A stretch of 57,143 nt of DNA, from positions 1 to 57,143 of the forward strand of contig CAIWVW010000079.1 of assembly GCA_903916255.1 (NCBI GenBank), in the 5' to 3' direction. The notes below the pieces were generated by a model. The model ran no database searches and was not told where the DNA came from. It saw nothing but the letters and a program-made list of their open reading frames with translations. Shown here piece by piece: positions 19,176-27,304 of the stretch. How positions within the stretch are numbered: position 1 is the stretch's first letter; each line of letters opens with the position of its first letter. The position numbers and the translations under genes are program-made. This DNA comes from an uncultured Bacteroidota bacterium (GTDB lineage Bacteria; Bacteroidota; Bacteroidia; JABEUT01).

Positions 19176-19620
19176 AAAGCTTAAATGGCACTCTAACAAT
19201 ATCACTTACTCTTACGGGTTTACCGTTTTGCATCCCTGGAGACCATTTTGGCATCTTAGCAACCAATCTTTTTGCTTCATTATTTAAACATGTATCAGGT
19301 GAACGTAATACTCTTACACTTGATATTGAACCATTCTTTTCAATAATACAACTTAAAAATACAGTTCCCTGAATATTTTTTTTTCGTGCTTGTTCAGGAT
19401 ACTGAATGTTATCGGAAAAATATTTGTTAATATCTCCGGAAAATTTTGGTTGTATCTCAGCTTTCATATACACCTTCATACTATCAGGTGGAGAACTATA
19501 AAAATCACGAGAAATATCTCCTCGCACTCCACCATCATTATTGTCATTCTGAGCGTATATACCATCACATCCTATTAGGATAAAAAAGAATAAAAATAAA
19601 ACTTTACTTGTGGTGTTCAT
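19174..19620 (-). CDS. TonB C-terminal domain protein, possible lipoprotein
   Basis: 148 residues. The last 85 residues (YPEQARKKNIQGTVFLSCIIEKNGSISSVRVLRSPD... LVAKMPKWSPGMQNGKPV) form a TonB C-terminal domain as in the many small TonB-family proteins of Bacteroidota. The N-terminus is a signal sequence with LIGC at about 15-18, a good lipobox, rather than the long anchored and proline-rich arm of a true energy transducer. It is therefore unlikely to power transport by itself and may act in the periplasm or outer membrane. It sits between a remnant and the gene from which the remnant derives, so it may have arrived with the duplication. Confidence 0.8.
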   Translation of the reverse strand: MNTTSKVLFLFFFILIGCDGIYAQNDNNDGGVRGDISRDFYSSPPDSMKVYMKAEIQPKFSGDINKYFSDNIQYPEQARKKNIQGTVFLSCIIEKNGSISSVRVLRSPDTCLNNEAKRLVAKMPKWSPGMQNGKPVRVSDIVRVPFKL

Positions 19621-19711
19621 ATTTTAATGAATTTTATTGTTTTATATTCACCGTTTATGTCAGCAACAAAAAGATAAACCCCTTGTGCCAAAGCAATTAA
19701 TTCATTAAACT
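19617..19711 (-). pseudogene. Decayed T9SS sorting-domain tail
   Basis: Behind the stop codon of the 19712-20263 gene, in another frame, the minus strand reads LIALAQGVYLFVADINGEYK TIKFIKI (split here), which has the form of the last part of a type A sorting domain (LxxGVYxL...). It ends just before the tonB-like start codon. Confidence 0.65.
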
Positions 19712-20263
19712 TTATTTCTGCTCCTCCTGCACCATTAAGCCGTTTTCTTTGAAAAAGGAATAGACCGAATCTACTGTTATACGTATTTTGTCTCCTGACC
19801 ATTGGGCTGTTTTTTCTGAAATATCAATAAAATCAATAGCACCAAGAACAACCATATTATCTGTTTGAGACATTGTATCAACTACATTCCAAGGTTCTGT
19901 TGGAATTCCAAGAATTACCCCGTTCTTTTGGGGAAGATAAGCCCCCCCATCAGATTCCGTCACATAGATATCGCTACCCTGCATATGTCCGCCCCGAGTT
20001 ATAATTTTTACAGTCCCTAATTTAAGCTGTGGAGCGCCTCTATACACCTTGGTTATCTGAACTATACAGCAAGTCATTACTTTGCCTTTCTTGTTGTAGT
20101 AAGGTTTCCAACATATCAATTGGCCTTCAAATATATACTTTGCATCTTGAATAGAGGACTCGTGATATTTCTTTAGATTTTGGGATGACATATGTTGACC
20201 ATAAGAATAAAATGAGAAAATTATAGAAATAAAAAACGACATGAGCATTTTAGTAGTTTTCAT
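19712..20263 (-). CDS. Secreted protein, probably a truncated T9SS substrate
   Basis: 183 residues with a signal peptide (about 1-22, to SYGQ). The body (AKYIFEGQLICWKPYY... VQITKVYRGAPQLKLGTVKI... GGAYLPQKNGVILGI) has the pattern of a small beta domain seen near the N-terminus of longer secreted Bacteroidota proteins, with strands around a receding V.KVY+G motif. No sorting domain is in frame, but one is recognisable directly after the stop in another frame, so the gene may once have been longer. A partial second copy of its end lies at 19075-19175. Function unknown. Confidence 0.75.
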   Translation of the reverse strand: MKTTKMLMSFFISIIFSFYSYGQHMSSQNLKKYHESSIQDAKYIFEGQLICWKPYYNKKGKVMTCCIVQITKVYRGAPQLKLGTVKIITRGGHMQGSDIYVTESDGGAYLPQKNGVILGIPTEPWNVVDTMSQTDNMVVLGAIDFIDISEKTAQWSGDKIRITVDSVYSFFKENGLMVQEEQK

Positions 20264-20268
20264 AATAA

Positions 20269-20335
20269 TTATATTTTAATAAATTTAATTGTTTTATATT
20301 CTCCATTTATGTCAGCAACAAAAAGATAAACCCCT
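20269..20335 (-). pseudogene. Second decayed sorting-domain tail
   Basis: The minus strand reads GVYLFVADINGEYKTIKFIK then a stop, identical in protein to the tail at 19617-19711. It lies just upstream of the 20263 start and runs into the terminator region of the 20385-22418 gene. No upstream part of its gene survives. Confidence 0.7.
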
Positions 20336-20357
20336 GCCGTTTATCGTATGGGGTTTA
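20327..20357 (-). terminator. Weak terminator hairpin after the 20385-22418 gene
   Basis: TAAACCCC (20327-20334) and GGGGTTTA (20350-20357) with a 15-base loop. The same sequence recurs at about 22533-22560 behind the sorting-domain remnant there. Confidence 0.55.
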
Positions 20358-20384
20358 CTTTCTACTTTTACTTTACACTTTCTA

Positions 20385-22418
20385 CTACTTACGCATTATC
20401 ACTACTTTGCGCACGGTGCTTCCGCTGTTGGTTTGCATACGCAAAGTGTAAATACCTCCGGCAAGAGATTCGAGGTTTAGTTTAAGCTGATGGCTATTTA
20501 CTGACGGCTGGTAGTTACTGAGGCTTTTATCATAAACCATTTGCCCCAGCTCATCATATATGCTTATACGAACGGACGACTGACCACTCACCATTGACCA
20601 CTCTAATGTAAATTCCCCATTGTTCGGGTTCGGATAAATATTCAGGTTGGAAATTGGATTATCAATATGCTGAACAGATAGAATTGCCGTATTAAATCCA
20701 TTGGAAAAAGAGCCCGAAAGCATAGCAGATGAAGCCCTGTGCCCTCTAATACTTGTAGTCGGAATACAGGCGCCGGAAGGATTAACAGCCTCTACGGCGT
20801 AGAATGAACCCACGGGAGGGAACGAATCGGTATAAGTTAATGTGCTGCTTGAAACCGAATCAATCTGAACCATAGCATTTAAAGCAGGGCCACGGAAAAT
20901 ACGGTAAATACTCGGCGTGAAACCGACATAAGGAGTCCAGTTTAAAATAAAAGAATTTACTCCGGCAGTAGTAGTCAAATAAATGGTGGTATGCGGCAAA
21001 CTTAAAGCTGACTCCCCACAACTATCCGTAGTTGATAATTCATAGCTTACCGGACCGATGGAAGGATTTGAATTCATATCCAAATATTCGCTAAAAACAT
21101 TTAGAGGCTGTGAATGTATGAATGCATAACCGGCGGTGGTATCCTTATATATATTATAGAATCCATATCCACCTTGTGATGGAGAATTGGTGCGACCCCA
21201 TATTACTTCGGCTTTGTTGGTGGCTGTGTCAATGGTTGCAATACAGATGGGTTCGGTGAATGAATTTTGGCAAAGGCTCAGTGAATACACACCTCCCCAA
21301 CATATACCTCCAGACCCCGCTTGACCAAATAATATTCCTCCGTTTAAGGTTAAAAAACCGCAAGGGTAGTTAAATGCATTTATAGCAGTATCACTGGTAA
21401 AATTCCAAAGATTTTGAAAATTTGATCCATTTGTGTCAATAGAGAAAATGGTTCCTCCACCATTTATACCACCAGCAGGGGTCGTTCCATACAGTATTCC
21501 ACTTGCAAGTGTTAACGCTCCAAGAGAACCAGAACCATTAGTATCATTAAAATCAAATATATCTTTAAAGTTAGCCCCGTTACTATCCAACGAAAAGATT
21601 ATACCCAAACCGTGGGCTCCGCCTAAGGCTGTCCCAAAGAGTTTCGAACCTGAAACTGTTAAATCACCCATAGGGTTACGCCCATTAGTATCATCAAAGT
21701 TTAATAAATCAGCATAATTATTACCAGTGGTATCTATTGTGAAAATCACTCCATAACTGGAATTCGAATGATGATTGTACGGGCCTCCATTATATGTCAT
21801 ACCAAAAAGCTTATTTCTAGATATTACAAGTGAATTCCCTTCAGGCCATTGACCGTTATTCCCGTTAAAACTTAATAATTCTGTAAAATCAGAACCATCT
21901 GTATGAATTCTGAATATTGTTCCATGAATTGTGTCAAAGCCCCCCTCATTCGTCATTCCGAAAAGTTCATTTCCTGAAATTAATAATGAACCGTATGATG
22001 GAAACGCGAGAGGGGAACTAAAATTATAAAGGACATTAAAACCATTACCACTAGTGTCTATAGTGAAGATAGTTCCAAAACTATCTACTCCGCCAAAAGT
22101 TGTAATTCCGTATAGCTGAGAACCGGAAATAATTAAAGAACCTTCCGGATTGTACCCTGAAGCAAGATTAAAATGATATAGATACCTGAAACCACTTCCA
22201 TCTTTATGGGAAGTAAAAATAAAGCCACTATCATTAGTACCTCCCTGCGATTGCATCCCATATAACTGATTATTTGAAATAAGTATCCGACCCTCTGCCA
22301 CATTGATATAACTGACCACATTAGAATCCGAGAAACAATGCAATATATTCAATTGAGATTTTACACTTAAAGAATATAATAATACTGCACTCAAAATGCC
22401 AAGTTTCAAATATTTCAT
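20385..22418 (-). CDS. T9SS-secreted GloVer-repeat protein
   Basis: 677 residues. Signal peptide about 1-22 (to SVKSQ). Seven GloVer-type repeats of about 50 residues fill residues 30-375 (for example GSQLYGITTFGGVDSFGTIF), then the shared module (EPICIATIDTATNKAEVIWG) and a type A sorting domain (NIYPNPNNGE to VVIMRK). It resembles the 209-2632 protein but lacks the SprB-like and Ig-like parts between repeats and module. The sorting domain carries a small change (SLSNYQPSVNSHQLKLNLES) relative to the others. It is the most upstream intact gene of the array. Confidence 0.9.
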   Translation of the reverse strand: MKYLKLGILSAVLLYSLSVKSQLNILHCFSDSNVVSYINVAEGRILISNNQLYGMQSQGGTNDSGFIFTSHKDGSGFRYLYHFNLASGYNPEGSLIISGSQLYGITTFGGVDSFGTIFTIDTSGNGFNVLYNFSSPLAFPSYGSLLISGNELFGMTNEGGFDTIHGTIFRIHTDGSDFTELLSFNGNNGQWPEGNSLVISRNKLFGMTYNGGPYNHHSNSSYGVIFTIDTTGNNYADLLNFDDTNGRNPMGDLTVSGSKLFGTALGGAHGLGIIFSLDSNGANFKDIFDFNDTNGSGSLGALTLASGILYGTTPAGGINGGGTIFSIDTNGSNFQNLWNFTSDTAINAFNYPCGFLTLNGGILFGQAGSGGICWGGVYSLSLCQNSFTEPICIATIDTATNKAEVIWGRTNSPSQGGYGFYNIYKDTTAGYAFIHSQPLNVFSEYLDMNSNPSIGPVSYELSTTDSCGESALSLPHTTIYLTTTAGVNSFILNWTPYVGFTPSIYRIFRGPALNAMVQIDSVSSSTLTYTDSFPPVGSFYAVEAVNPSGACIPTTSIRGHRASSAMLSGSFSNGFNTAILSVQHIDNPISNLNIYPNPNNGEFTLEWSMVSGQSSVRISIYDELGQMVYDKSLSNYQPSVNSHQLKLNLESLAGGIYTLRMQTNSGSTVRKVVIMRK

Positions 22419-22434
22419 AATTTTAGATTTGAGG

Positions 22435-22442
22435 CAAATGTA
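22435..22442 (-). promoter_or_regulatory. Bacteroidota -7 promoter element
   Basis: TACATTTG on the minus strand, 16 bases before the ATG at 22418. Confidence 0.55.
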
Positions 22443-22472
22443 ATTATCTCAAGGTAGAGATGGGTTAATAAT

Positions 22473-22528
22473 TATTATACGGCGGGTTTCATTTATTAAA
22501 CGGTATGTTTTTGCCTGTGAATGGTAAA
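22473..22528 (-). repeat. Shared intergenic block, copy 3
   Basis: Matches 2693-2748 in most positions (ATTATACGGCGGGTTTCA, then TTATTAAACGGTA and TTTTTGCCTGT). It separates the sorting-domain remnant at 22591 from the 20385-22418 gene, in the same layout as between intact genes. Confidence 0.75.
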
Positions 22529-22590
22529 TAATCCCCCCCTGCCGTTTATCGTATGGGGTTTACTTTCTACTTTTTACTTTACACTTTCTA

Positions 22591-22698
22591 CTACTTACCC
22601 ATTATCGCCACCTTGCGCACTGCGCTTCCGCCATTGGTTTGCATGTGCAGGGTATAAATACCTGCGGCAAGAGATTCGAGGTTTCATTGCTTGCTGTT
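22591..22698 (-). pseudogene. 3' remnant of a lost T9SS gene
   Basis: The minus strand reads NSKQ, a stop in place of L, then NLESLAAGIYTLHMQTNGGS and AVRKVAIMGK with its natural stop at 22591. This is the last part of a sorting domain of the local type. Upstream of about 22700 the similarity ends abruptly. The terminator and shared block behind it are intact, so a whole gene was lost leaving only its tail. Confidence 0.85.
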
Positions 22699-22781
22699 TT
22701 AATGCGCCACCGGGTTTCGTGCTATACATATAATATACATTTGTATCAGCAGAAAAATATAGCAAACTTCCAATTATATAT

Positions 22782-22892
22782 GTGACATATGCGACATGAG
22801 CGCATCCGCTTGCGTATCACATAATAATACCGCCTATTTTTATTTTCCACACGTTCTAAAACACGAAAAAGTGCGACATATAGCGACATATA
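22782..22892 (+). promoter_or_regulatory. Two pairs of GCGACAT repeats before the kinase gene
   Basis: GTGACAT (22782-22788), GCGACAT (22791-22797), and GCGACATATA twice in tandem (22873-22882 and 22883-22892). The sites in each pair are 9-10 bases apart, about one helical turn. The second pair ends 8 bases before the -7 element, where a -33 box would sit, which suggests an activator or repressor site. Confidence 0.5.
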
Positions 22893-22900
22893 ACTGCAAC

Positions 22901-22908
22901 TATTTTTG
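22901..22908 (+). promoter_or_regulatory. -7 promoter element of the two-component operon
   Basis: TATTTTTG matches TAnnTTTG and lies 74 bases before the ATG at 22983. The -33 region is occupied by GCGACATATA repeats. Confidence 0.5.
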
Positions 22909-22982
22909 CCGGTTTTTATATCGGGTTGCCTACCTTCGGCTAAATTTCGTATTATTGTAATTCCCCAACATCGTTGAAGAGT

Positions 22983-25583
22983 ATGCCTTTACCACGCATG
23001 AAGTTAGAACGGACTATAATCGCCCTTCTGGCCCTCGCCATTATAGCGCGGACATCCTCCGTTTTATGGGCTTACCTGAACTACAGCACCGGCGAAAAAT
23101 CGGGTGCCATGGCCCGCCATACGCATAGGGTTATCGAATCGGTATATGAGTTGAAGTATCAGGCTGCCATGGTTCAAAATTCATCGGATAAATACAGCCT
23201 TACGCGCGACCCGTTTTATGCCATTGTGGCCCGGCAAAATGCCATTACCTTAAACACCGACGTAAAAAGCCTGCTCGATTCAGTTGCCGATAACCCCGAA
23301 GAAGCGGCGCGTGTAGCCGATTTGCAAAAAATGATTACCGAAATGGAGCAGGTAACCCCGGGGGTCGATTCTGTAAACCATGATTTAAGGGAAATAACCA
23401 TTGGTGGCAGTTTTGAAAACAAATCTGAAACAGCCGAAATAGCCATTAATAAAATCATAGGCAAATCAGACGAAATTATAAGTGAGGAATACCGCTTGCT
23501 TTCAAAACGCAGAAGCGTGGCGCTCAATTCGCAGCTTACAGCCATCCATGCCACCTATTATGCAGCCGGTATAGGCCTTTTGTTTGTAATTTTAATACTA
23601 CTCTGGTTGAATAGGGACATGCGGCGCCGGCGGCTGGCTGAACATAAAATAAGGGAAAATGAAACCCGCCTGCGCTCGCTGGTGGAAGAATTGGGCGATG
23701 TGGTTTTTTCGAGCGACTATGCCGGTAATTTTACCTTTATAAATGCCCGCCTTTTATCACTTACAGGCTATGCTTCCGAGGAATTAATTGGCAAACATTT
23801 TACTTTTTTGGTGCATACCGATTATATGGAACGGGTGCAGCAATTTTATTATCATCAGTTTAAAAACCGCATACCCGAAACCCGTTACGAATTTCCTGTG
23901 GTTACCAAGCAGGGCGTAGTTAAATGGGTGGAACAAAACGTGGTATTAATAAGCAAAGGCGATATGGTGGAAGGCTTCCAGTGTGTGGTAAGGGATATTA
24001 CCCAGCGGAAAAAAGCGGAAGAAGAAATAAGGCGCACCAACCAGTTTCTCGATTCGGTGCTGGAGAATATTCCCAATATGATTTTTATTAAAGACGCTAA
24101 CGACCTGCGTTTTTTGCGCATTAACAAAGCGGGCGAAAAACTATTGGGCCTGCTGCAGGAAGACCTTCTCGGGAAAAATGATTATGACTTTTTCCCGACC
24201 GAACAGGCCGATTTCTTTACCCGCAAAGACAAAGAAGTATTAAGCAGCCACCGCGGCATCGATATACTTGAAGAACCCGTTAATACCACCCACGGAACCC
24301 GCTGGCTGCACACTAAAAAAATACCGGTGAACGATGCCGAAAACAAACCGCTGTATCTGCTGGGGATTTCGGAAGATATTACCGAAAAAAAGAAAACCGA
24401 AGACACGATTATAGAGCTGAATAAAAACCTGGCGCGCTATGTGGCTGAATTGGAAGAAAGCCAGCGTTTTTACAGAACCATTGCACGCAATTTCCCCGAT
24501 GGTACCATTACCGTGCTCGACCAAAACCTGAATTATATTTTTGTAGACGGGCGGGAACTGGAAACAGAGGGCCTTAATGCCGATGAATTACTCGGAACTT
24601 CCTACATGAACCGTTTCCCGAAGGAACTGAAGCCGGAAATAAAAAGCAAACTTTTAACGCTTTTTAAAGGAAACAATATTACCTTTGAAGTGAACCTGTC
24701 CGGAAACCACTATATTATGCACGGAGTGCCGCTCGGAAATACCATAGGTAACATCAGTGAAGTGCTGGTAGTAAAACAGAATATTACCAAGCTGAAAGAA
24801 GCCGAACAGAATATGAAAGCCGCACTGGAAAAAGAAAAACTGATTAATGAATTAAAATCAAGGTTTGTGGCGTTGGCATCACATGAATTCCGCACACCGC
24901 TAAGCACCATACTATCATCTACCGAACTGATAGGCGAATATATTCAGCACGAAGGGCAAAACCCCGCCATTATACGGGAGAAGAACCAGCACCATTTAAA
25001 ACGAATTAAACTGGCTATTCAAAACATGGTGAATATCCTCAACAGTTTCCTTTCGCTCGACCAGCTTGAACAAGGCAAAATAGAGATGCACCCGGTAGAA
25101 TTTAACATTCGGGAATTATCGCGCGAAGTGGTGGAAGAATTAACTTCGAAACTGAAAACCGGGCAAACCATCCAATACCTTCACCAATCCGATAAAACAG
25201 ACGCATTTACCGACCGCTTAATGGTGAAGAATATAGCCCTGAACCTGCTGGCTAACGCTATCAAATATTCGCCGGAAGGTACAACCGTTAAGTTTACCAC
25301 CGCTGTAAACGCTGAAGGACTTGAATTTACCGTGGAAGACCAGGGAATAGGCATTCCGGAAAGCGAACAGGAAAACCTTTTCGAACGCTTTTTCCGCGCT
25401 AAAAACACCCTGAACATCGAAGGAACCGGACTTGGCCTCAGCATTGTAAAAAAATATATCGACCTGCTCAATGGAAGCATTTCGTTTACCAGCCGCGAAA
25501 ACGAAGGCAGCCTATTCCGTGTAATAATTGCAGATACAAACCCCCTTGAAGAACCTAACGACATAACACAAAAAAGCCTATGA
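22983..25583 (+). CDS. PAS-domain sensor histidine kinase
   Basis: Membrane sensor kinase of 866 residues from the ATG at 22983 (a TTG nine bases up is also in frame). A membrane segment near residues 10-30 and another near 190-210 frame a periplasmic helical domain of CHASE3 type. Three PAS/PAC domains follow (about 225-345, 350-470 and 475-600). The kinase core has the H-box SHEFRTPLS with His at about residue 634, the N-box NLLANAIKYSPEG, the G1 box DQGIGIP and the G2 box GTGLGLSIV. There is no receiver domain in it. The stop overlaps the next gene's start by 4 bases (ATGA), so the two are translationally coupled and very likely cognate partners. The signal is unknown. Confidence 0.93.
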   Translation: MPLPRMKLERTIIALLALAIIARTSSVLWAYLNYSTGEKSGAMARHTHRVIESVYELKYQAAMVQNSSDKYSLTRDPFYAIVARQNAITLNTDVKSLLDSVADNPEEAARVADLQKMITEMEQVTPGVDSVNHDLREITIGGSFENKSETAEIAINKIIGKSDEIISEEYRLLSKRRSVALNSQLTAIHATYYAAGIGLLFVILILLWLNRDMRRRRLAEHKIRENETRLRSLVEELGDVVFSSDYAGNFTFINARLLSLTGYASEELIGKHFTFLVHTDYMERVQQFYYHQFKNRIPETRYEFPVVTKQGVVKWVEQNVVLISKGDMVEGFQCVVRDITQRKKAEEEIRRTNQFLDSVLENIPNMIFIKDANDLRFLRINKAGEKLLGLLQEDLLGKNDYDFFPTEQADFFTRKDKEVLSSHRGIDILEEPVNTTHGTRWLHTKKIPVNDAENKPLYLLGISEDITEKKKTEDTIIELNKNLARYVAELEESQRFYRTIARNFPDGTITVLDQNLNYIFVDGRELETEGLNADELLGTSYMNRFPKELKPEIKSKLLTLFKGNNITFEVNLSGNHYIMHGVPLGNTIGNISEVLVVKQNITKLKEAEQNMKAALEKEKLINELKSRFVALASHEFRTPLSTILSSTELIGEYIQHEGQNPAIIREKNQHHLKRIKLAIQNMVNILNSFLSLDQLEQGKIEMHPVEFNIRELSREVVEELTSKLKTGQTIQYLHQSDKTDAFTDRLMVKNIALNLLANAIKYSPEGTTVKFTTAVNAEGLEFTVEDQGIGIPESEQENLFERFFRAKNTLNIEGTGLGLSIVKKYIDLLNGSISFTSRENEGSLFRVIIADTNPLEEPNDITQKSL

Positions 25584-26629
25584 AAAAAATACTTGTAATT
25601 GAAGACAACAAAGAAATGGTGGAAAACATAGCGGAAATGCTGGAACTTTTCAACTACGTTGTTATAAAAGCCCTGAATGCAACCACCGGGCTTGAAATGG
25701 TGCTAACCGAAAAACCCGACCTAATCGTATGCGATATAATGTTACCCGATTTCGACGGATATAAGGTTTTGCAAACCATCGAGGAAAACCCCGATACCCG
25801 CGGAACCCCTTTTATTTTCCTTACCGCTAAAGCGGAAAAAAGCGACATGCGCAAAGGCATGAACCTGGGCGCGGATGATTACCTTACCAAACCTTTCGAC
25901 AAGGCCGACCTGATAAATGCCGTAGAAGCAAGGTTGAAACGCAACGACTTTTTAAGGCGCACCTATACCCGCGATATTGACGGGCTGATGCAGTTTATAG
26001 GCGAAGCCAAGCGCTTTCAGTTGCATGAACTCGATTCGAGCAAATACACCGTGAAAAACTTTGCAAAAAAAACCATCATTTACAAGGAAGGGGATACACC
26101 CGGCCCTGTATTTTTAATAAATAAAGGAAAAGTTAAAACATGGAAAATGAGTTCCGACGGAAAAGAATTTGTTTCGGGAATCCTTAGCCAGGGGGATTTT
26201 TTCGGGTATATTTCTGTGCTTGAAAACAAACCCTATTCCGATTCGGCTACAGCCATCGACGATATTGAATTGGTTATTATTCCTCAGCCCGACTTTTTTG
26301 CATTGGTAACGTATAACCAGCAAATATCGGCGGGCTTCATCCGCATGCTGGCCAACAACATCAGCGAAAAGGAAGAAAGGCTTTTGGGCCTTGCCTACAA
26401 CTCTGTCAGGGCCCGCACGGCATCAGCTCTGTATAACCTGCAAAGTAAAATGCAGGATGGAATCATAAAAGTATCGCGCGATAATTTGGCAGGATTGGTA
26501 GGTACTTCGCCGGAATCATTAATCAGAACCCTCTCAGATTTTAAAACAGAAAAAATAATCGAAACCGACGGCAAGGAAATAAAAATTGCCGATGTAAATA
26601 TGCTGGAAAGAATTATGAAATTTTCATAA
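25580..26629 (+). CDS. Response regulator: receiver + cNMP-like + Crp HTH
   Basis: 349 residues. The receiver domain (1-120) has the acidic pair E8-D9, the phospho-acceptor D52 in VCDIML and K104 in LTKPFD. Residues of about 145-260 form a cyclic-nucleotide-binding-type beta-roll (KEGDTPGPVFLINKGKVKTW, FFGYISVLENKPYSDSATA). A Crp/Fnr helix-turn-helix closes it (SRDNLAGLVGTSPESLIRTL). This is a phosphorylation-gated transcription factor of Crp type. The beta-roll lacks the usual E..R cAMP contacts as far as I can judge, so it may serve for dimerisation only. It overlaps the kinase gene and may bind the GCGACAT repeats before the operon, though that is inference. Confidence 0.93.
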   Translation: MKKILVIEDNKEMVENIAEMLELFNYVVIKALNATTGLEMVLTEKPDLIVCDIMLPDFDGYKVLQTIEENPDTRGTPFIFLTAKAEKSDMRKGMNLGADDYLTKPFDKADLINAVEARLKRNDFLRRTYTRDIDGLMQFIGEAKRFQLHELDSSKYTVKNFAKKTIIYKEGDTPGPVFLINKGKVKTWKMSSDGKEFVSGILSQGDFFGYISVLENKPYSDSATAIDDIELVIIPQPDFFALVTYNQQISAGFIRMLANNISEKEERLLGLAYNSVRARTASALYNLQSKMQDGIIKVSRDNLAGLVGTSPESLIRTLSDFKTEKIIETDGKEIKIADVNMLERIMKFS

Positions 26630-26640
26630 GTGTTTTTATG

Positions 26641-26666
26641 CCCTAAACCTCTAAAGGGGTTTGGGG
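26641..26666. terminator. Bidirectional terminator
   Basis: CCCTAAACC (26641-26649) can pair with GGTTTGGG further on (26658-26665). It lies between the convergent response-regulator and acetyltransferase genes. Confidence 0.55.
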
Positions 26667-26679
26667 AATAGAACGTTAT

Positions 26680-27198
26680 TTACTCGCCCACCGGATTAGC
26701 CGGTGTTTCCAGCACCAGTTCATGAAACTTCAGGTCGAGCCATTTATTGAACTTAAAACCTACTTCCTTAAAATGGCCCACTTCTTTAAAATTGAATTGC
26801 TCATGTAATTTAACGCTGGCATCGTTAGCGGCATCAATACCGCCGATGATGGCATGTACGCCATTCTGTTTGGCTATTTCTATAATTTCAGTAAGCAGCA
26901 TTTTAGCAATTCCCTGCCTCCAAAAATCCTTCTTTACATGCACCGAATGCTCCACCGTATATTTATAGGCAGGCCACACGCGGAAGGGCCCGTAGGCTAT
27001 GAATCCGGCAATGCGGTCATCCTTCACAGCCACCAAAACAGGATGGCCTGCGGCCATTTTTTCAGCGAACCATTTTTTGCGCATTTCCAATGTATGCGGT
27101 TTATAGCTATACACTGAAGTGGTATTCAAAATGGCATAGTTATAAATTTCAAGTATTTCAGGCAGGTCCTTTTCTTCGGCGGGGCGGATGGTAATCAT
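26680..27198 (-). CDS. GNAT acetyltransferase, phosphinothricin/YncA type
   Basis: 172 residues from the ATG at 27198; the frame is open 6 codons further up, but MITIRPAEEKDLPEILEIYN is the usual start of the family. It has the acetyl-CoA loop as RQGIAKML and the family pattern SVYSYKPHT...WF, YGPFRVWPAYKYTVEHSVHV, GIDAANDASVKLHEQFNF. Relatives acetylate phosphinothricin, methionine sulfoximine or related amino-acid analogues; the true substrate cannot be told from the sequence. A single-gene unit convergent to the regulator operon. Confidence 0.88.
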   Translation of the reverse strand: MITIRPAEEKDLPEILEIYNYAILNTTSVYSYKPHTLEMRKKWFAEKMAAGHPVLVAVKDDRIAGFIAYGPFRVWPAYKYTVEHSVHVKKDFWRQGIAKMLLTEIIEIAKQNGVHAIIGGIDAANDASVKLHEQFNFKEVGHFKEVGFKFNKWLDLKFHELVLETPANPVGE

Positions 27199-27213
27199 GG
27201 TAGTATTTCTTTG

Positions 27214-27221
27214 CAAAAATA
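27214..27221 (-). promoter_or_regulatory. -7 promoter element of the acetyltransferase gene
   Basis: TATTTTTG on the minus strand, 15 bases before the ATG at 27198. Confidence 0.5.
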
Positions 27222-27304
27222 CGTATCATTTGCATAGGGGAATACTATTAATTTTGAAACATAATCAGCTTACTGTCGTCTTATCCATTTATATTTCATA
27301 CAGA

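Noticed and set aside
19174-19620. True TonB energy transducer
   Set aside because: It lacks the long anchored N-terminal arm and no ExbB/ExbD genes are nearby; only the C-terminal domain is present.
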